64,000 bases of DNA from Natronococcus sp. A-GB1. Its GTDB lineage: Archaea > Halobacteriota > Halobacteria > Halobacteriales > Natrialbaceae. The notes below the pieces were generated by a model. It was not told the origin of the DNA. It worked only from the letters and a program-made list of their open reading frames with translations, and did no database searches. The stretch covers positions 124,001 through 188,000 of the forward strand of contig NZ_JARUKW010000004.1 of NCBI RefSeq assembly GCF_029688845.1, read 5' to 3'. Both the position numbers and the translations under genes were made by a program. Below are positions 40,138-48,883 of this stretch, piece by piece (within the stretch, counting starts at the first letter, position 1; every line of letters begins with the position of its first letter).

Positions 40138-41331
40138 ATGGAGACGACAGCCGCCTTCGAGGGCCTCGAGTGCGTCGACTGCGAGTCGACGGTCGACGCC
40201 GATGCGGAGACTCACCGGTGTCCGGACTGCGGTGGAATCCTTGACCCGAGCTACGACTACGACGCGGTGGATCTGGATCGAGAGACGCTCGCCGAGCGCC
40301 CGTTCGACTCGCTGTGGCGCTACGAGGAACTGCTCCCGTTCCCCCGCGAGGACGCCGTGACGATGGACGAGGGCGCGACGCCGCTGGTCGAGTGTCCGAC
40401 CCTGGCGGACGAACTGGGCGTCGGTCGGCTGCTGATCAAGGACGAGGGGCGGAACCCAACGGGGACGTTCAAGGACCGGGGACAGACCGTCGCCGTGACG
40501 GCCGCCGATGGGCACGACGCGGGTGAGGTGGCGCTGGCGTCGGCCGGCAACGCGGGTCAGGCGGCCGCAGCGTACGCGGGACGGGCGGGGATGGAGTCGC
40601 ACGTCTACGTTCCCTCGCGTTCTGGCTTTACGAACAAGGCGATGATCAACGTCCACGGCGGCGACATGAACGTCGTCGGCGGACGGTTCGGCGAAGCCGT
40701 CGCGGCCTTCGAGGAGGGGCTCGCGGAACACGACGACTGGTACTCCCTCCAAACGTTCGCCACGCCGTACCGCCACGAGGGGAAGAAGACGATGTTCTAC
40801 GAGATCGCCGAACAGCTCGAGTGGGAGACCCCCGACGTGATCTCGTACCCGACCGGTGGTGGGGTCGGCCTCGTCGGAATGTACAAAGCGGCTCGAGAAC
40901 TCGAGACGCTCGGCCTGACCGACGCGGTTCCGTCCTTCTACGCCGCCCAGGCGTCGGGCTGTGCGCCGATCGTCGAGGCGTTCGAGGAGGGACGGGACGC
41001 CCACGAACCGGTCGAACACCCCGACACGATCTGCGGCGGTATCGAGATCCCCGACCCCGGCGCGAGCCCGTGGATCCTCGAGGCGATCCGCGAGAGCGAG
41101 GGGGGCGCCGTCGCGACCGACGACCCCGAAATCCTCGACGCCGCGATCGCGGTCGCAAAGCGAGAGGGCCTCGAGATGGCGCCGACCTGCGCCGCGGCGG
41201 TCAGTGGTCTCCTCGAGCTGGCCGATCGGGGCGCCTTCGACGGTGACGAGACGGTCGTCGCGGTCAACACCGGGACGGGGAACAAGGAAGCCGACGTGTT
41301 GCGCAGCCACCTGATGAGCAAGGGGGTTTGA
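40138..41331 (+). CDS. thrC: Threonine synthase
   Basis: 397 residues, PLP fold type II. Seen: an N-terminal zinc-ribbon-like region with Cys12, Cys15, Cys28 and Cys31, the PLP-binding Lys112 in NPTGTFKDRG, SAGNAGQAAAAYA for phosphate binding of the substrate, and the PLP phosphate loop TGGGVGLVG. It converts O-phosphohomoserine to threonine. The full length and all motifs are present. It ends in front of a strong intrinsic-type terminator, so is probably monocistronic. Confidence 0.95.
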   Translation: METTAAFEGLECVDCESTVDADAETHRCPDCGGILDPSYDYDAVDLDRETLAERPFDSLWRYEELLPFPREDAVTMDEGATPLVECPTLADELGVGRLLIKDEGRNPTGTFKDRGQTVAVTAADGHDAGEVALASAGNAGQAAAAYAGRAGMESHVYVPSRSGFTNKAMINVHGGDMNVVGGRFGEAVAAFEEGLAEHDDWYSLQTFATPYRHEGKKTMFYEIAEQLEWETPDVISYPTGGGVGLVGMYKAARELETLGLTDAVPSFYAAQASGCAPIVEAFEEGRDAHEPVEHPDTICGGIEIPDPGASPWILEAIRESEGGAVATDDPEILDAAIAVAKREGLEMAPTCAAAVSGLLELADRGAFDGDETVVAVNTGTGNKEADVLRSHLMSKGV

Positions 41332-41399
41332 CTGGAGCAGTCGTTGGTAGTGCGGTTCTTCGTTTAGTCTGGGCAACGAATCTAAACCGTCCGATTCGT

Positions 41400-41428
41400 T
41401 ACGTGGAGCGTGCCCACGTACCTTTTTT
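41400..41428 (+). terminator. Intrinsic-type terminator after threonine synthase
   Basis: A 7-base stem TACGTGG (41400-41406) with CCACGTA (41414-41420) and a 7-base loop is followed by six T (41423-41428). A second hairpin (41375-41382 with 41393-41400) sits just before it. Both a stem and a T-run are present, which is unusually clear for an archaeal terminator. Confidence 0.75.
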
Positions 41429-41592
41429 CCGCCTCGGGATTCCTCACTACGTTCGGAACCGCTCTCTGCTCACGAGAACGTAACGCGGTCTCTTTCATCA
41501 ATTAATAGAGGTGTTGAGAGAGTCGTGCTGAATACAGCGCGCGAATCAGCAACGCGGTGCCGACATCGGTGAGGGATTCATGCACGCACGGA
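41429..41592. other. Intergenic DNA with left inverted sequence of an AT-richer patch
   Basis: Contains TGCTGAATACAG (41527-41538), an imperfect inverse of CTATATTCAGCA at 41991. No coding frame of halophile-like composition is seen. A Ser/Cys-rich minus-strand frame at 41502-41744 is probably spurious. Confidence 0.5.
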
Positions 41593-41874
41593 TCACAACA
41601 GCAGGAGTTGTGCAAGGAAAATGACCGTGAGGAACACCGAGAGTACAGCCATCCCATACGCCATAAATCCGTACTCAGTAGGCTTCTGCTCTTCTTTGGG
41701 CTTCCACAGTCTAACAAGACCGCCGGCGAAAATCGAAAGTCCAACGCCGAGTTGAGCGAGTGCCCCTAATTCGGTCGAAACGCCGGTCGAAGCGCTGTAG
41801 ACCGTAATAAATTGCGCAATGAAAATCAAACCGCTGTATAGGAAACAGAGCGTTACGAATCGAGCCGCTCGCAT
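41593..41874 (-). CDS. Small membrane protein of foreign-looking composition
   Basis: 93 residues from the ATG at 41874. Seen: three hydrophobic segments (FVTLCFLYSGLIFIAQFI, about 5-22; LGALAQLGVGLSIFAGGL, about 34-52; YGMAVLSVFLTVIFLAQL, about 70-88) and a polar LWKPKEEQKPTEYG loop. The DNA is much richer in A and T than the neighbours, and the protein is less acidic, suggesting transfer. A ccattatcc element (about 41897-41905) is 26 bases before the ATG; a TTG at 41895 is an alternative start. Function unknown. Confidence 0.6.
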   Translation of the reverse strand: MRAARFVTLCFLYSGLIFIAQFITVYSASTGVSTELGALAQLGVGLSIFAGGLVRLWKPKEEQKPTEYGFMAYGMAVLSVFLTVIFLAQLLLL

Positions 41875-42182
41875 AGGAGAACTACCACATTTCAACGGAT
41901 AATGGTATCGGTCAGTCCGAAGACTCCTCTCACGACAGATTCACCGCAAGCCGGGTAGGACAAAGGATGTCGGTCTGCTGCACTCACCCTCTATATTCAG
42001 CAGGCGTCTCTTGACAGCCATCGGAGAGATTGATTGCTGCGTCGTTACCTACTTGACCTGTACGTAACGCGAGGTTCACACGGATCTTGAGTAAAGAAAT
42101 TGTGTTACTTCCTACTTTGACGATAACTAAAGAAATTGGCACTTATCGTCCAACCGTCGTCCGATCGAGTGCGCACCGATTT
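41875..42182. other. Intergenic DNA with right inverted sequence, no gene seen
   Basis: AT-richer than the window average. It holds CTATATTCAGCA at 41991-42002, the imperfect inverse of a 12-base sequence at 41527. Toward 42100-42150 there are paired taaagaaatt repeats (42092-42101 and 42129-42138). No reading frame with halophile composition is seen. Confidence 0.5.
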
Positions 42183-44873
42183 TCAGCGGCTACCGTACGC
42201 CTCGTCGGCCGCCGGAAGCGTAAACGAGAACGTCGAGCCCTCTCCGGGCTCCGAGTCGACCCAGATCTCGCCGCTGTGGCGCTCGACGATCCGCCGACAG
42301 AGCGCGAGCCCGATCCCCGAGCCCGCGTACTCGTCGTGGGTGTGCAGCCGGTGGAACACCTCGAAGATGCGTTCGGTCTCGTCGGGGTGGATGCCGATCC
42401 CCTCGTCGCGGACCGAGATCCGCCACATCGACCCCTGTCGTTCGGTCGAAACGGTGATCCGTGGCTCGCTCTCCCGCGAGTACGTGAGCGCGTTCGAGAG
42501 GAGGTTCCGGAGGAGCTGGCGGAGCTGCTTCGGGTCGCCCTCGACCCGTGGGAGCGCCTCGGCGCCGATCTCGGCGTTCGACTCCTCGATACGACCGCCC
42601 AGCCTCCCGAGAACGTCGTCGAACACGTCCTCGAGCTCGACGGACTCGAGCGGTTCGCCCGCGGTATCGATCCGGGAGTAGGCGAGCAGGCCGTCGATCA
42701 TCTCTCGCATCCGGTCTGCGCCGTCGACGGCGAACGCGAGGAACTCCTCGGCGTCGCCGTCGAGTCGGTCGCCGTAGCGATCCTCGAGCAGGCGGAGGTA
42801 GCTCGAGACCATCCGCAGGGGCTCCTGGAGGTCGTGGGAGGCGGCGTAGGCGAAGCGCTCGAGGCGCTGGTTCGACGTTTCGAGCTTCTCGATCGTCTCC
42901 TCGAGCCGGCGCTGGTACTCCCGACGTTCGGTAACGTCGGTCTGGGTGATCACGCCGCGACGAACCTCGCCGTGATCGTCGCGCACGGGCATCCCGTGTG
43001 TCATGACGATCCGACGGTCGCCCTCGACGGTCTCGATCTCGTGGACGTCGGGTTCCGTGACCTCCTCGCCCTCGAGGACGCGCGTCATCGTCCACTCTTC
43101 GGGTTCGATCGGGTCGTCGGTGTCGACCCACCAGCCGTCGTAGCGGTCGTAGTCGCCGATCGCTTCGGCGTCGAAGACGTCGCCGCCCCACAGCTCCCGA
43201 GCCGTTTCGTTGGCCTCGATGAGCCGTCCGTCGGCGTCGGCGACGATCACCGCGACGGGCAACACCTCGAACAGCGTCTCGAGCTGGCGCTTGTGGGTCT
43301 GGAGCTTCCGCTCGGCGCGCTTTCGTTCGGTGATGTCGGCGACCGCGCCGGGGAACGTACGCGGGGTTCCGTCCTCGTCGCATTCGACGTGGCCGCGGAC
43401 GACGATCCAGCGGAGGTCGCCGTCGGCATTGCGGACGCGGTACTCCTCCTCGTACTCGCCGCAGCGCTCGAGGGCGTCCTCGATGCTTCGCTCGACCCGG
43501 TCGCGGTCGGTCGGGTGGATCGACGAGACGAAACGCTCGAGGGAGACCCCCTCCCGAGCCTCGTCGGGGTCGACCCCGAACGTCTTGGCGAAGGCCGCCC
43601 CGGCGATAAACTGGTCCTCCTGGACGCGCCACTCCCAGGTGCCGACGGCGCCGGCTTCCGTGGCGGCCTCGAGCTGTGCTTTCGCGTCCTGCAGGAAGCG
43701 CTCGCGTTCCTTCTGTTCGGTAACGTCCTGGGCCATCGTCAGCCCGGCGACGACGTTCCCGCCGTCGTCGGTAACCGGAACCACGTGGACGAGCCACGCC
43801 CGGCCGTCCTGCTCGAGTTCGATCCGCTGTTCCTCACCCTCGAGAGCGCGCTGGTAGGCCGGACCGACCGTCGCCGCGACCGATTCGTCCCAGACCTCCC
43901 GAAAGTGTTTCCCCTCGAGGTCGGCTGGGTCGGCGTCGAGCCGATCGAAGCCGCGACCCGCCGCCAGCGTGTACTCCCCGTCGAGATCGAAGAGGGCGAC
44001 GATCCCGTTCGGGAACTGCTCGGCGAGGGTTCGGTACCGGCGCTCCGACACCGCTAATCGATGTTCGCGTTCGACCTGTTCGGTCACGTCCCGGAAGTAC
44101 ACCGAGATCCCGACCTCGGTCGGATAGACGTCCATCTGAACCCAGCTGTCGAGGGGTTCGACGTGTCGCTCGAACGAGAGGGGCTTTTTCGTCGCCATCA
44201 CGGTCCGGAGTCGCTCCTCGAGGTGGGTGCTGACGAGCGACGGCAGCGCCTCCCAGACGTTCGCCCCGTGCAGGTCCTCGGCCGGCCGGCCGAGCAGCTC
44301 CGCGGCTCGGTCGTTGACGTAGGTGACCCGCCAGCCGTCGTCGAGGGCACAGAAGGCGTCGGAGATGTGGTCAAACACCGCATCGAGCTCCGACGAGAGC
44401 TGCTCGACACTACGCTCGAGCCGCCGGGTCCGTGGATCCGGGTCGTCGCTTCCCCTACCCGCCCGCGGTGGCGCTCCCGAATGCCTGACGATGCAGACGG
44501 TACCGCGTTCCTCACCCTCCTCGATGAGCCGCTCGAGACGGACCGTACAGTCGACGGTTCGGCCGTCCGCGGTCTCGATCACCGTCTCGAGGTCCCGTCT
44601 GTGACCCGGGTCGTCCTCACTCTCGTCCTCATCCTCGCGCTCGAGGACGTCGGCGTCGAACAGCGCCGAGACGTATGCGTCTACCAGTTGCTCCCGAGCG
44701 TAGCCCGTGATCTCGAGCAGGTCGTCGGTGACCGTAACGATCCGTCCGTCGGCGTCGAGTTGAAGCACGCCGCCGTCGAGGGCGTCGGCGATCGCCCGAA
44801 ACCGCTGTCGTTCGACGGCCGGGCTGCCGGTCGACCACCGCAGTTCCTCGGTCGATTCCGCCCGATCGCTCAT
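42183..44873 (-). CDS. Multi-PAS sensor histidine kinase
   Basis: 896 residues, cytoplasmic (no membrane helix). Seen: five PAS-type domains starting near residues 20, 155, 275, 400 and 525, several closed by DVTEQ-type DIT motifs; a dimerisation/phospho-acceptor helix [10 protein letters not shown] near residue 677; and a HATPase domain with N-box NLLSNAL, DEGIGI and GSGIGLALC. It should autophosphorylate on the H-box His and signal to a partner; no response regulator is adjacent. The ATG lies 28 bases from a ctttatttt TATA box. PAS ligands (light, redox, gases) cannot be told. Confidence 0.92.
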   Translation of the reverse strand: MSDRAESTEELRWSTGSPAVERQRFRAIADALDGGVLQLDADGRIVTVTDDLLEITGYAREQLVDAYVSALFDADVLEREDEDESEDDPGHRRDLETVIETADGRTVDCTVRLERLIEEGEERGTVCIVRHSGAPPRAGRGSDDPDPRTRRLERSVEQLSSELDAVFDHISDAFCALDDGWRVTYVNDRAAELLGRPAEDLHGANVWEALPSLVSTHLEERLRTVMATKKPLSFERHVEPLDSWVQMDVYPTEVGISVYFRDVTEQVEREHRLAVSERRYRTLAEQFPNGIVALFDLDGEYTLAAGRGFDRLDADPADLEGKHFREVWDESVAATVGPAYQRALEGEEQRIELEQDGRAWLVHVVPVTDDGGNVVAGLTMAQDVTEQKERERFLQDAKAQLEAATEAGAVGTWEWRVQEDQFIAGAAFAKTFGVDPDEAREGVSLERFVSSIHPTDRDRVERSIEDALERCGEYEEEYRVRNADGDLRWIVVRGHVECDEDGTPRTFPGAVADITERKRAERKLQTHKRQLETLFEVLPVAVIVADADGRLIEANETARELWGGDVFDAEAIGDYDRYDGWWVDTDDPIEPEEWTMTRVLEGEEVTEPDVHEIETVEGDRRIVMTHGMPVRDDHGEVRRGVITQTDVTERREYQRRLEETIEKLETSNQRLERFAYAASHDLQEPLRMVSSYLRLLEDRYGDRLDGDAEEFLAFAVDGADRMREMIDGLLAYSRIDTAGEPLESVELEDVFDDVLGRLGGRIEESNAEIGAEALPRVEGDPKQLRQLLRNLLSNALTYSRESEPRITVSTERQGSMWRISVRDEGIGIHPDETERIFEVFHRLHTHDEYAGSGIGLALCRRIVERHSGEIWVDSEPGEGSTFSFTLPAADEAYGSR

Positions 44874-44896
44874 ACGGTGACCACTCTCGGCGGTGG

Positions 44897-44905
44897 AAAA
44901 ATAAA
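44897..44905 (-). promoter_or_regulatory. TATA-like box of the histidine kinase gene
   Basis: Reads ctttatttt on the minus strand, centred 28 bases before the ATG at 44873; fits a leaderless transcript. Confidence 0.6.
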
Positions 44906-45025
44906 GCCGACGTTCGTCGGCCCGCTCCTCGATGCCACGGGCGGTCGCCGTCGTCGGCTACTGTCGGAGCGCCGTCTTGGGGCCGTTTCGTAGCGCTTTT
45001 CCCGGTTGTCGGGAAACGGAGCGGT

Positions 45026-45724
45026 ATGACTGCCCCCTGGACCGACTGGAACCATATCCTCAAACTCGACCCCGACAAGGAGCTTCCCGACGGCGTCACC
45101 TTCGGTGATCTCTGTGCGACCGGCACCGACGCGATCGAGATCGGGGGGACGATGGGGATGACCGAGGAGAACATGACCGCGGTGATCGACGCCTGCGCCG
45201 AACACGACGTGCCGCTCTACCAGGAGCCCGCGAACCCGAGCGTCGTCGTCCGGAACGACGCCCTCGAGGGCTACTTCATCCCGACGGTGTTCAACGCCGG
45301 CTCGCCGTTCTGGATCACCGAGGCTCACAAGGAGTGGGTCCGGATCGACACCGTCGACTGGGAACGAACGACCACCGAGGCCTACATCGTAATGAACCCC
45401 GAGGCCGACGTCGCGACCCTGACGGAGGCCGACTGCGACCTCGGGGCCGACGACGTCGAGGCCTACGCGAAGGTCGCCGAACGGATGTTCGGCCAGGAGA
45501 TCGTCTACCTCGAGTACTCGGGGATGCTCGGCGACGAGGAGATCGTCGAAGCCGCCAGCCGGGGTGTCGACGAGTCGACACTGTTCTACGGCGGGGGTAT
45601 CCACGACTACGACTCGGCGTACGGAATGGCCCAGTACGCCGACGTGATCGTCGTCGGCGACCTCGCCCACGACGAGGGGGTCGACGCCCTGCGGGAGACG
45701 GTCGAGGCCGCGAACGACGCCTGA
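45026..45724 (+). CDS. Geranylgeranylglyceryl phosphate synthase (haloarchaeal type)
   Basis: 232-residue TIM-barrel prenyltransferase that forms the first ether bond of archaeal membrane lipids from geranylgeranyl diphosphate and sn-glycerol-1-phosphate. Seen: [10 protein letters not shown] at the first strand, [21 protein letters not shown] and [12 protein letters not shown], which bind the phosphate groups. The gene is essential in archaea and confirms the domain of the organism. It has its own short upstream region with a weak cttttc box; the DUF4336-like gene is convergent. Confidence 0.93.
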   Translation: MTAPWTDWNHILKLDPDKELPDGVTFGDLCATGTDAIEIGGTMGMTEENMTAVIDACAEHDVPLYQEPANPSVVVRNDALEGYFIPTVFNAGSPFWITEAHKEWVRIDTVDWERTTTEAYIVMNPEADVATLTEADCDLGADDVEAYAKVAERMFGQEIVYLEYSGMLGDEEIVEAASRGVDESTLFYGGGIHDYDSAYGMAQYADVIVVGDLAHDEGVDALRETVEAANDA

Positions 45725-45756
45725 TCGGACCGCGCTCGCTCGGGTCACCGTCGAGC

Positions 45757-46437
45757 TCAGAGAACCCAGTCGAATCCATCCGCGACGGCCTGTTTTCCAC
45801 CCGTTTCGACGATCTCGCCGTGACCCGGAATCAGCCGGTCGAACTCCCAGGCGAGGACGTCTCTGATCGACCGTCGAAACGTGTCCTCGTTGGCGATCGT
45901 CAGCCGGAACTCGATCGGCGGAGAGACCCGCCGATAGATCCGCAACAGCCGCGCGACGAGGCGGGTCTTCAGGGGGCTCGAGGGCCCGACGTGAAAGCCG
46001 ACGTCGCCGAGGATCACGGTTCCGCTCTGTCGGTGGTAGTACGCGATCTCGGTGAGCCAGCGGTGGCCGTCGACCGCGACCTGATCGATGTCGGCGCTCC
46101 AGCGCGGGTCGGGAGTGTCGCCCAGCAGTCCATCGAACTGCAGATCGGGTCGCCGAGCAGCCAGTCCCGGCGCGGCCAGCAGTTCGACGCCCGGAAACGC
46201 GGCCCGGTACTGCTCCATGTAGAGGTGGCCGTGAAGTTTGCTCGCGGGCGCGACGAAGCGGACGTCGCCGAGTTCCTCGAGCGCACGCTGTAGATCGGGC
46301 GTCAGCTCGGCGGGCGACTGGACGAACAGCCCCCCGCTCGAGAGTTCGACGACGGTCATGATCCGCCCGAGTTCGACACTGAAGAACTGAAGCGGTTCCT
46401 CGTAGGTCCACAGCCGATCGGCCCGTTCGGTGAGCAT
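45757..46437 (-). CDS. DUF4336-type (MBL-like) protein
   Basis: 226 residues. Seen: VVELSSGGLFVQSPAELTP, then FVAPASKLHGHLYMEQY, AAPGLAARRPD and a late ELIPGHGEIVETGG, the scaffold of DUF4336, which belongs to the metallo-beta-lactamase superfamily but lacks the HxHxDH motif. The late HGE could be a remaining metal ligand. Function is unknown. It converges on the GGGP synthase gene with 32 bases between stops. Confidence 0.75.
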   Translation of the reverse strand: MLTERADRLWTYEEPLQFFSVELGRIMTVVELSSGGLFVQSPAELTPDLQRALEELGDVRFVAPASKLHGHLYMEQYRAAFPGVELLAAPGLAARRPDLQFDGLLGDTPDPRWSADIDQVAVDGHRWLTEIAYYHRQSGTVILGDVGFHVGPSSPLKTRLVARLLRIYRRVSPPIEFRLTIANEDTFRRSIRDVLAWEFDRLIPGHGEIVETGGKQAVADGFDWVL

Positions 46438-46645
46438 TCCGTTATCCTACGCTTTCAGACGGTATCAAAACACTCGACGGTTCGCCGGGGTCGGCTCGAG
46501 TGCTCGTCACAGCGCGCGCGGATCGCGTAACTGGTCGCCTCTCAGATGGGTTTCTGTACGTTAGTTCCGAAACGACCACGAATCGTCCTACGGCCACTCC
46601 GGGAACTCGATACAGCAGATCGTATCAGCAACGACTGTTCAGAAA

Positions 46646-46654
46646 GGATATGCC
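46646..46654 (+). promoter_or_regulatory. TATA-like box of the 146-residue lipoprotein gene
   Basis: ggatatgcc is centred 27 bases before the ATG at 46677, supporting that start over the ATG at 46650. Confidence 0.5.
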
Positions 46655-46676
46655 GATACGTCGTACTCCACCTGGC

Positions 46677-47117
46677 ATGCCTTCCGTCTCTCGTCGAAAA
46701 ATCCTCCTGGCGGCGAGCTGCGTTTGTAGTGCGGGTATCGCCGGCTGTACCGGCTCGTTTCGGTCCCCCGAGCGGGAAGCTCGGCTGCTCGAAGTCGAGT
46801 TGCGGAACCACACTGCGGACTACCAGTCGGTGCTGGTCATCGTCGAGGACGACGGCGAACAGGTGTTTGACGGGATTACGTCGCTTCCGCCCGCGGACGA
46901 AGGGTCCCCCACAACTCGGACCGTCGAAAACCTACCTGAAGAGCCCGGCGTCTACAACGTTTACTTCAATCTCGCTCGGCGACCGGATGACGTCGAGGGG
47001 GAGTTCTGGGCCAGGGCAGCCAATACGAACGCCGACTGTCGGGCGTATCGGATCGACGTCGAATCGGACGACGTCGGCGAGCCACTGTTCGGAATCTACC
47101 GAGCGGACGGCTGTTGA
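46677..47117 (+). CDS. Tat-exported lipoprotein, unknown function
   Basis: 146 residues. Seen: VSRRKILLAA twin-arginine-type signal, lipobox AGIAGC around residue 22, and a beta-rich domain of about 115 residues that begins LLEVELRNHTADYQSVLVIVEDDG and resembles an immunoglobulin-like fold; two Cys late in the protein (DCRAY and ADGC). The acidic mature domain would stand on the outer surface. No enzyme motif is seen. Start chosen by promoter spacing and signal. Confidence 0.78.
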   Translation: MPSVSRRKILLAASCVCSAGIAGCTGSFRSPEREARLLEVELRNHTADYQSVLVIVEDDGEQVFDGITSLPPADEGSPTTRTVENLPEEPGVYNVYFNLARRPDDVEGEFWARAANTNADCRAYRIDVESDDVGEPLFGIYRADGC

Positions 47118-47123
47118 GGCCGG

Positions 47124-48191
47124 TCACTCGAGCCGGTAGCGCAACAGCGCCGCGATCCCGCCGAGGTTCGAAAGCTGCTCGCCGGGCGGGAACTCGCTCG
47201 AGAACACCGTTACCTCGCCGCCTTTCTGCTCGGCCGTGCGAACGACGTCGTCGACGTCGAGGGTCCACTCGCCGTCGGGCCCCCGTTCCCGCCGGAGTCG
47301 GTCGTCGACGATCAGCAGGCGTTCGATCGCGCCGTACTCGGCGGCCTGCTTGACCTCGTCAGGGCCGTAGGCGGCCTTCGCGCCCTGAGCGATGCGCTGT
47401 GTGAGTTCGTCGATGTACTCGGCCTCGCTCTCGATTCGAGTCTCCTGTTGAACGTCCGCGACGGCGCCCCGTTTGAGCACCTCGTGGACCCCGCGGTCGC
47501 CGACGGCCGCGGTGTCGACCATCGTGATCTTCTCGGCGATCTCGGGTGCGTTCTGCTCGATGTACTTGTAGGCGTCCTGCTTCGTAAAGCCGGGCCCCGC
47601 GAGGATGACCGCGTCAGCGTCCTGGCGCTCGAGCACCGTCGCCAGTTCCGCGAACAGCTCCGAGCGCTCGCGGGCGAAGTCGCCCTTGCCCGTGGGTCCG
47701 GTGATCGCCGCCCGTTCTTCGGTGCCGTACTGGGCGACGGTGTGGACGTGGGCCTGTCCCTCCTCGACGGTCGCAATGGCGACATCGGGGTTCTCGGTCG
47801 CCTCCTCGGCCTCCTCGAGACGGGCCTCCTGGTCGGGTTTGAACCGCTTCTCGATCGACAGCTCCTCGCGCTCCTCGACGTTCAGGGTGTGGTGGAAGCC
47901 GAGCTGGTCCTCCCGCGAGCAGGCGACGATCTCGCCGCCGACCCGAAGCCGGTTGGCGAACTTGTGGAACTCGATATCGTCGACGGCGATGGCGACCCAC
48001 ATGTGCTCGCGCTCGCCGCCCGTGTCCCGCATCTGGTCGTCGTTGCGCTGGATCCGCCGGGTCGTGTCGCCCGCAACGCGATCGCCGGGCTCGAGGACGT
48101 ACTGGAGGTGCCAGAGGTCGTCCACGCTCTCGGGGACGACGGTGAGCCGCTCGCGACCTCCGTCGAGTCGCTCCCGGTCTTTGATCTGCAT
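47124..48191 (-). CDS. pelA: Pelota, ribosome rescue and mRNA surveillance factor
   Basis: 355 residues with the three-domain plan of archaeal pelota. Seen: an N-terminal Sm-like domain with [14 protein letters not shown], central eRF1 domain 2-like region with [10 protein letters not shown], and a C-terminal L7Ae-like fold with [12 protein letters not shown] and AAEYGAI. It splits stalled ribosomes together with an ABCE1 protein; the GGQ of release factors is absent, as expected. The ATG at 48191 begins the conserved domain. It is transcribed independently of its neighbours. Confidence 0.93.
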   Translation of the reverse strand: MQIKDRERLDGGRERLTVVPESVDDLWHLQYVLEPGDRVAGDTTRRIQRNDDQMRDTGGEREHMWVAIAVDDIEFHKFANRLRVGGEIVACSREDQLGFHHTLNVEEREELSIEKRFKPDQEARLEEAEEATENPDVAIATVEEGQAHVHTVAQYGTEERAAITGPTGKGDFARERSELFAELATVLERQDADAVILAGPGFTKQDAYKYIEQNAPEIAEKITMVDTAAVGDRGVHEVLKRGAVADVQQETRIESEAEYIDELTQRIAQGAKAAYGPDEVKQAAEYGAIERLLIVDDRLRRERGPDGEWTLDVDDVVRTAEQKGGEVTVFSSEFPPGEQLSNLGGIAALLRYRLE

Positions 48192-48480
48192 GGCCGTGAG
48201 TTCGCAGGGCGGTGGTAAGTGGGCTGCGATCCGGTAGCTGGGGCAGCGACCCGGCGCTCGAGCGGGTTCGTCGAGGCTCTCTCTGTCCACACGACGGCGG
48301 CTCTCCGCAGCCCCGCGAACGGGCATCTCACCTATACCGGCAACATGAACCGCTAGCCGAGACGCGGGTTTCGAGATATACCCGATCACGTCCTGCGATT
48401 TCCGCTCGAGGATGCGTCACGGGATCGGTAAGCATTGCCCGGGGCGACGAACGGAGAGCCCTCGGGTTCGAATCGGGAGT

Positions 48481-48807
48481 ATGGCGATTGCACTGCGAAC
48501 GCTCGACGACGGGGCGTGGATCAGCGTCGACGACAGCCGCCGGGTGAGCGTCAGCGACGTCTGGACGCTCTCTCGAGGCGTCTTCTGCGAGTGCGAACCG
48601 GCGTACGTCCTGCTCGAGGGCTTCTTCGGAACCGGGGTCGAAGGCTCGGTCGTCGTCGCCGACACGGTCGGCCAGTGTCTCGAGTGTGGCACCCGCGACT
48701 CGATCGATCGACTCCCCGTCGGCCGCATCGTCGACGGCGAGTTCAAGGCCTACAGTCCCGAAGCCGTCCAGTCGACCCTCGAGTCCGACGCCGGGCGGCA
48801 AGCGTAA
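48481..48807 (+). CDS. Small Cys-containing protein, unknown
   Basis: 108 residues, no family recognised. Seen: VFCECEPAYV and VGQCLECGTRD, four cysteines that could bind a metal, embedded in an acidic, beta-rich sequence starting with ALRTLDDGAWISVDDS. The start at 48481 is preferred over 48412. It lies just upstream (76 bases) of the nitrite/sulfite reductase gene on the same strand, so a metal-linked function near that enzyme is possible but not shown. Confidence 0.65.
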   Translation: MAIALRTLDDGAWISVDDSRRVSVSDVWTLSRGVFCECEPAYVLLEGFFGTGVEGSVVVADTVGQCLECGTRDSIDRLPVGRIVDGEFKAYSPEAVQSTLESDAGRQA

Positions 48808-48852
48808 CCGGAATCCCCGAGAGGCGGGGAGAACTGACGTCACGCAGGGGGG

Positions 48853-48859
48853 CTTATAG
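48853..48859 (+). promoter_or_regulatory. TATA-like box of the nitrite/sulfite reductase gene
   Basis: cttatag is centred 28 bases before the ATG at 48884 and fits a leaderless transcript; it argues against a GTG at 48875. Confidence 0.55.
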
Positions 48860-48883
48860 GCGGAGTTCATAGCGGTGATATCA

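Noticed and set aside
41502-41744. 80-codon Ser/Cys-rich minus-strand frame
   Set aside because: Overlaps a better small membrane gene on the same strand and has no protein-like pattern.
42087-44057. 656-codon plus-strand frame
   Set aside because: Antisense to the PAS histidine kinase, which has clear domains.
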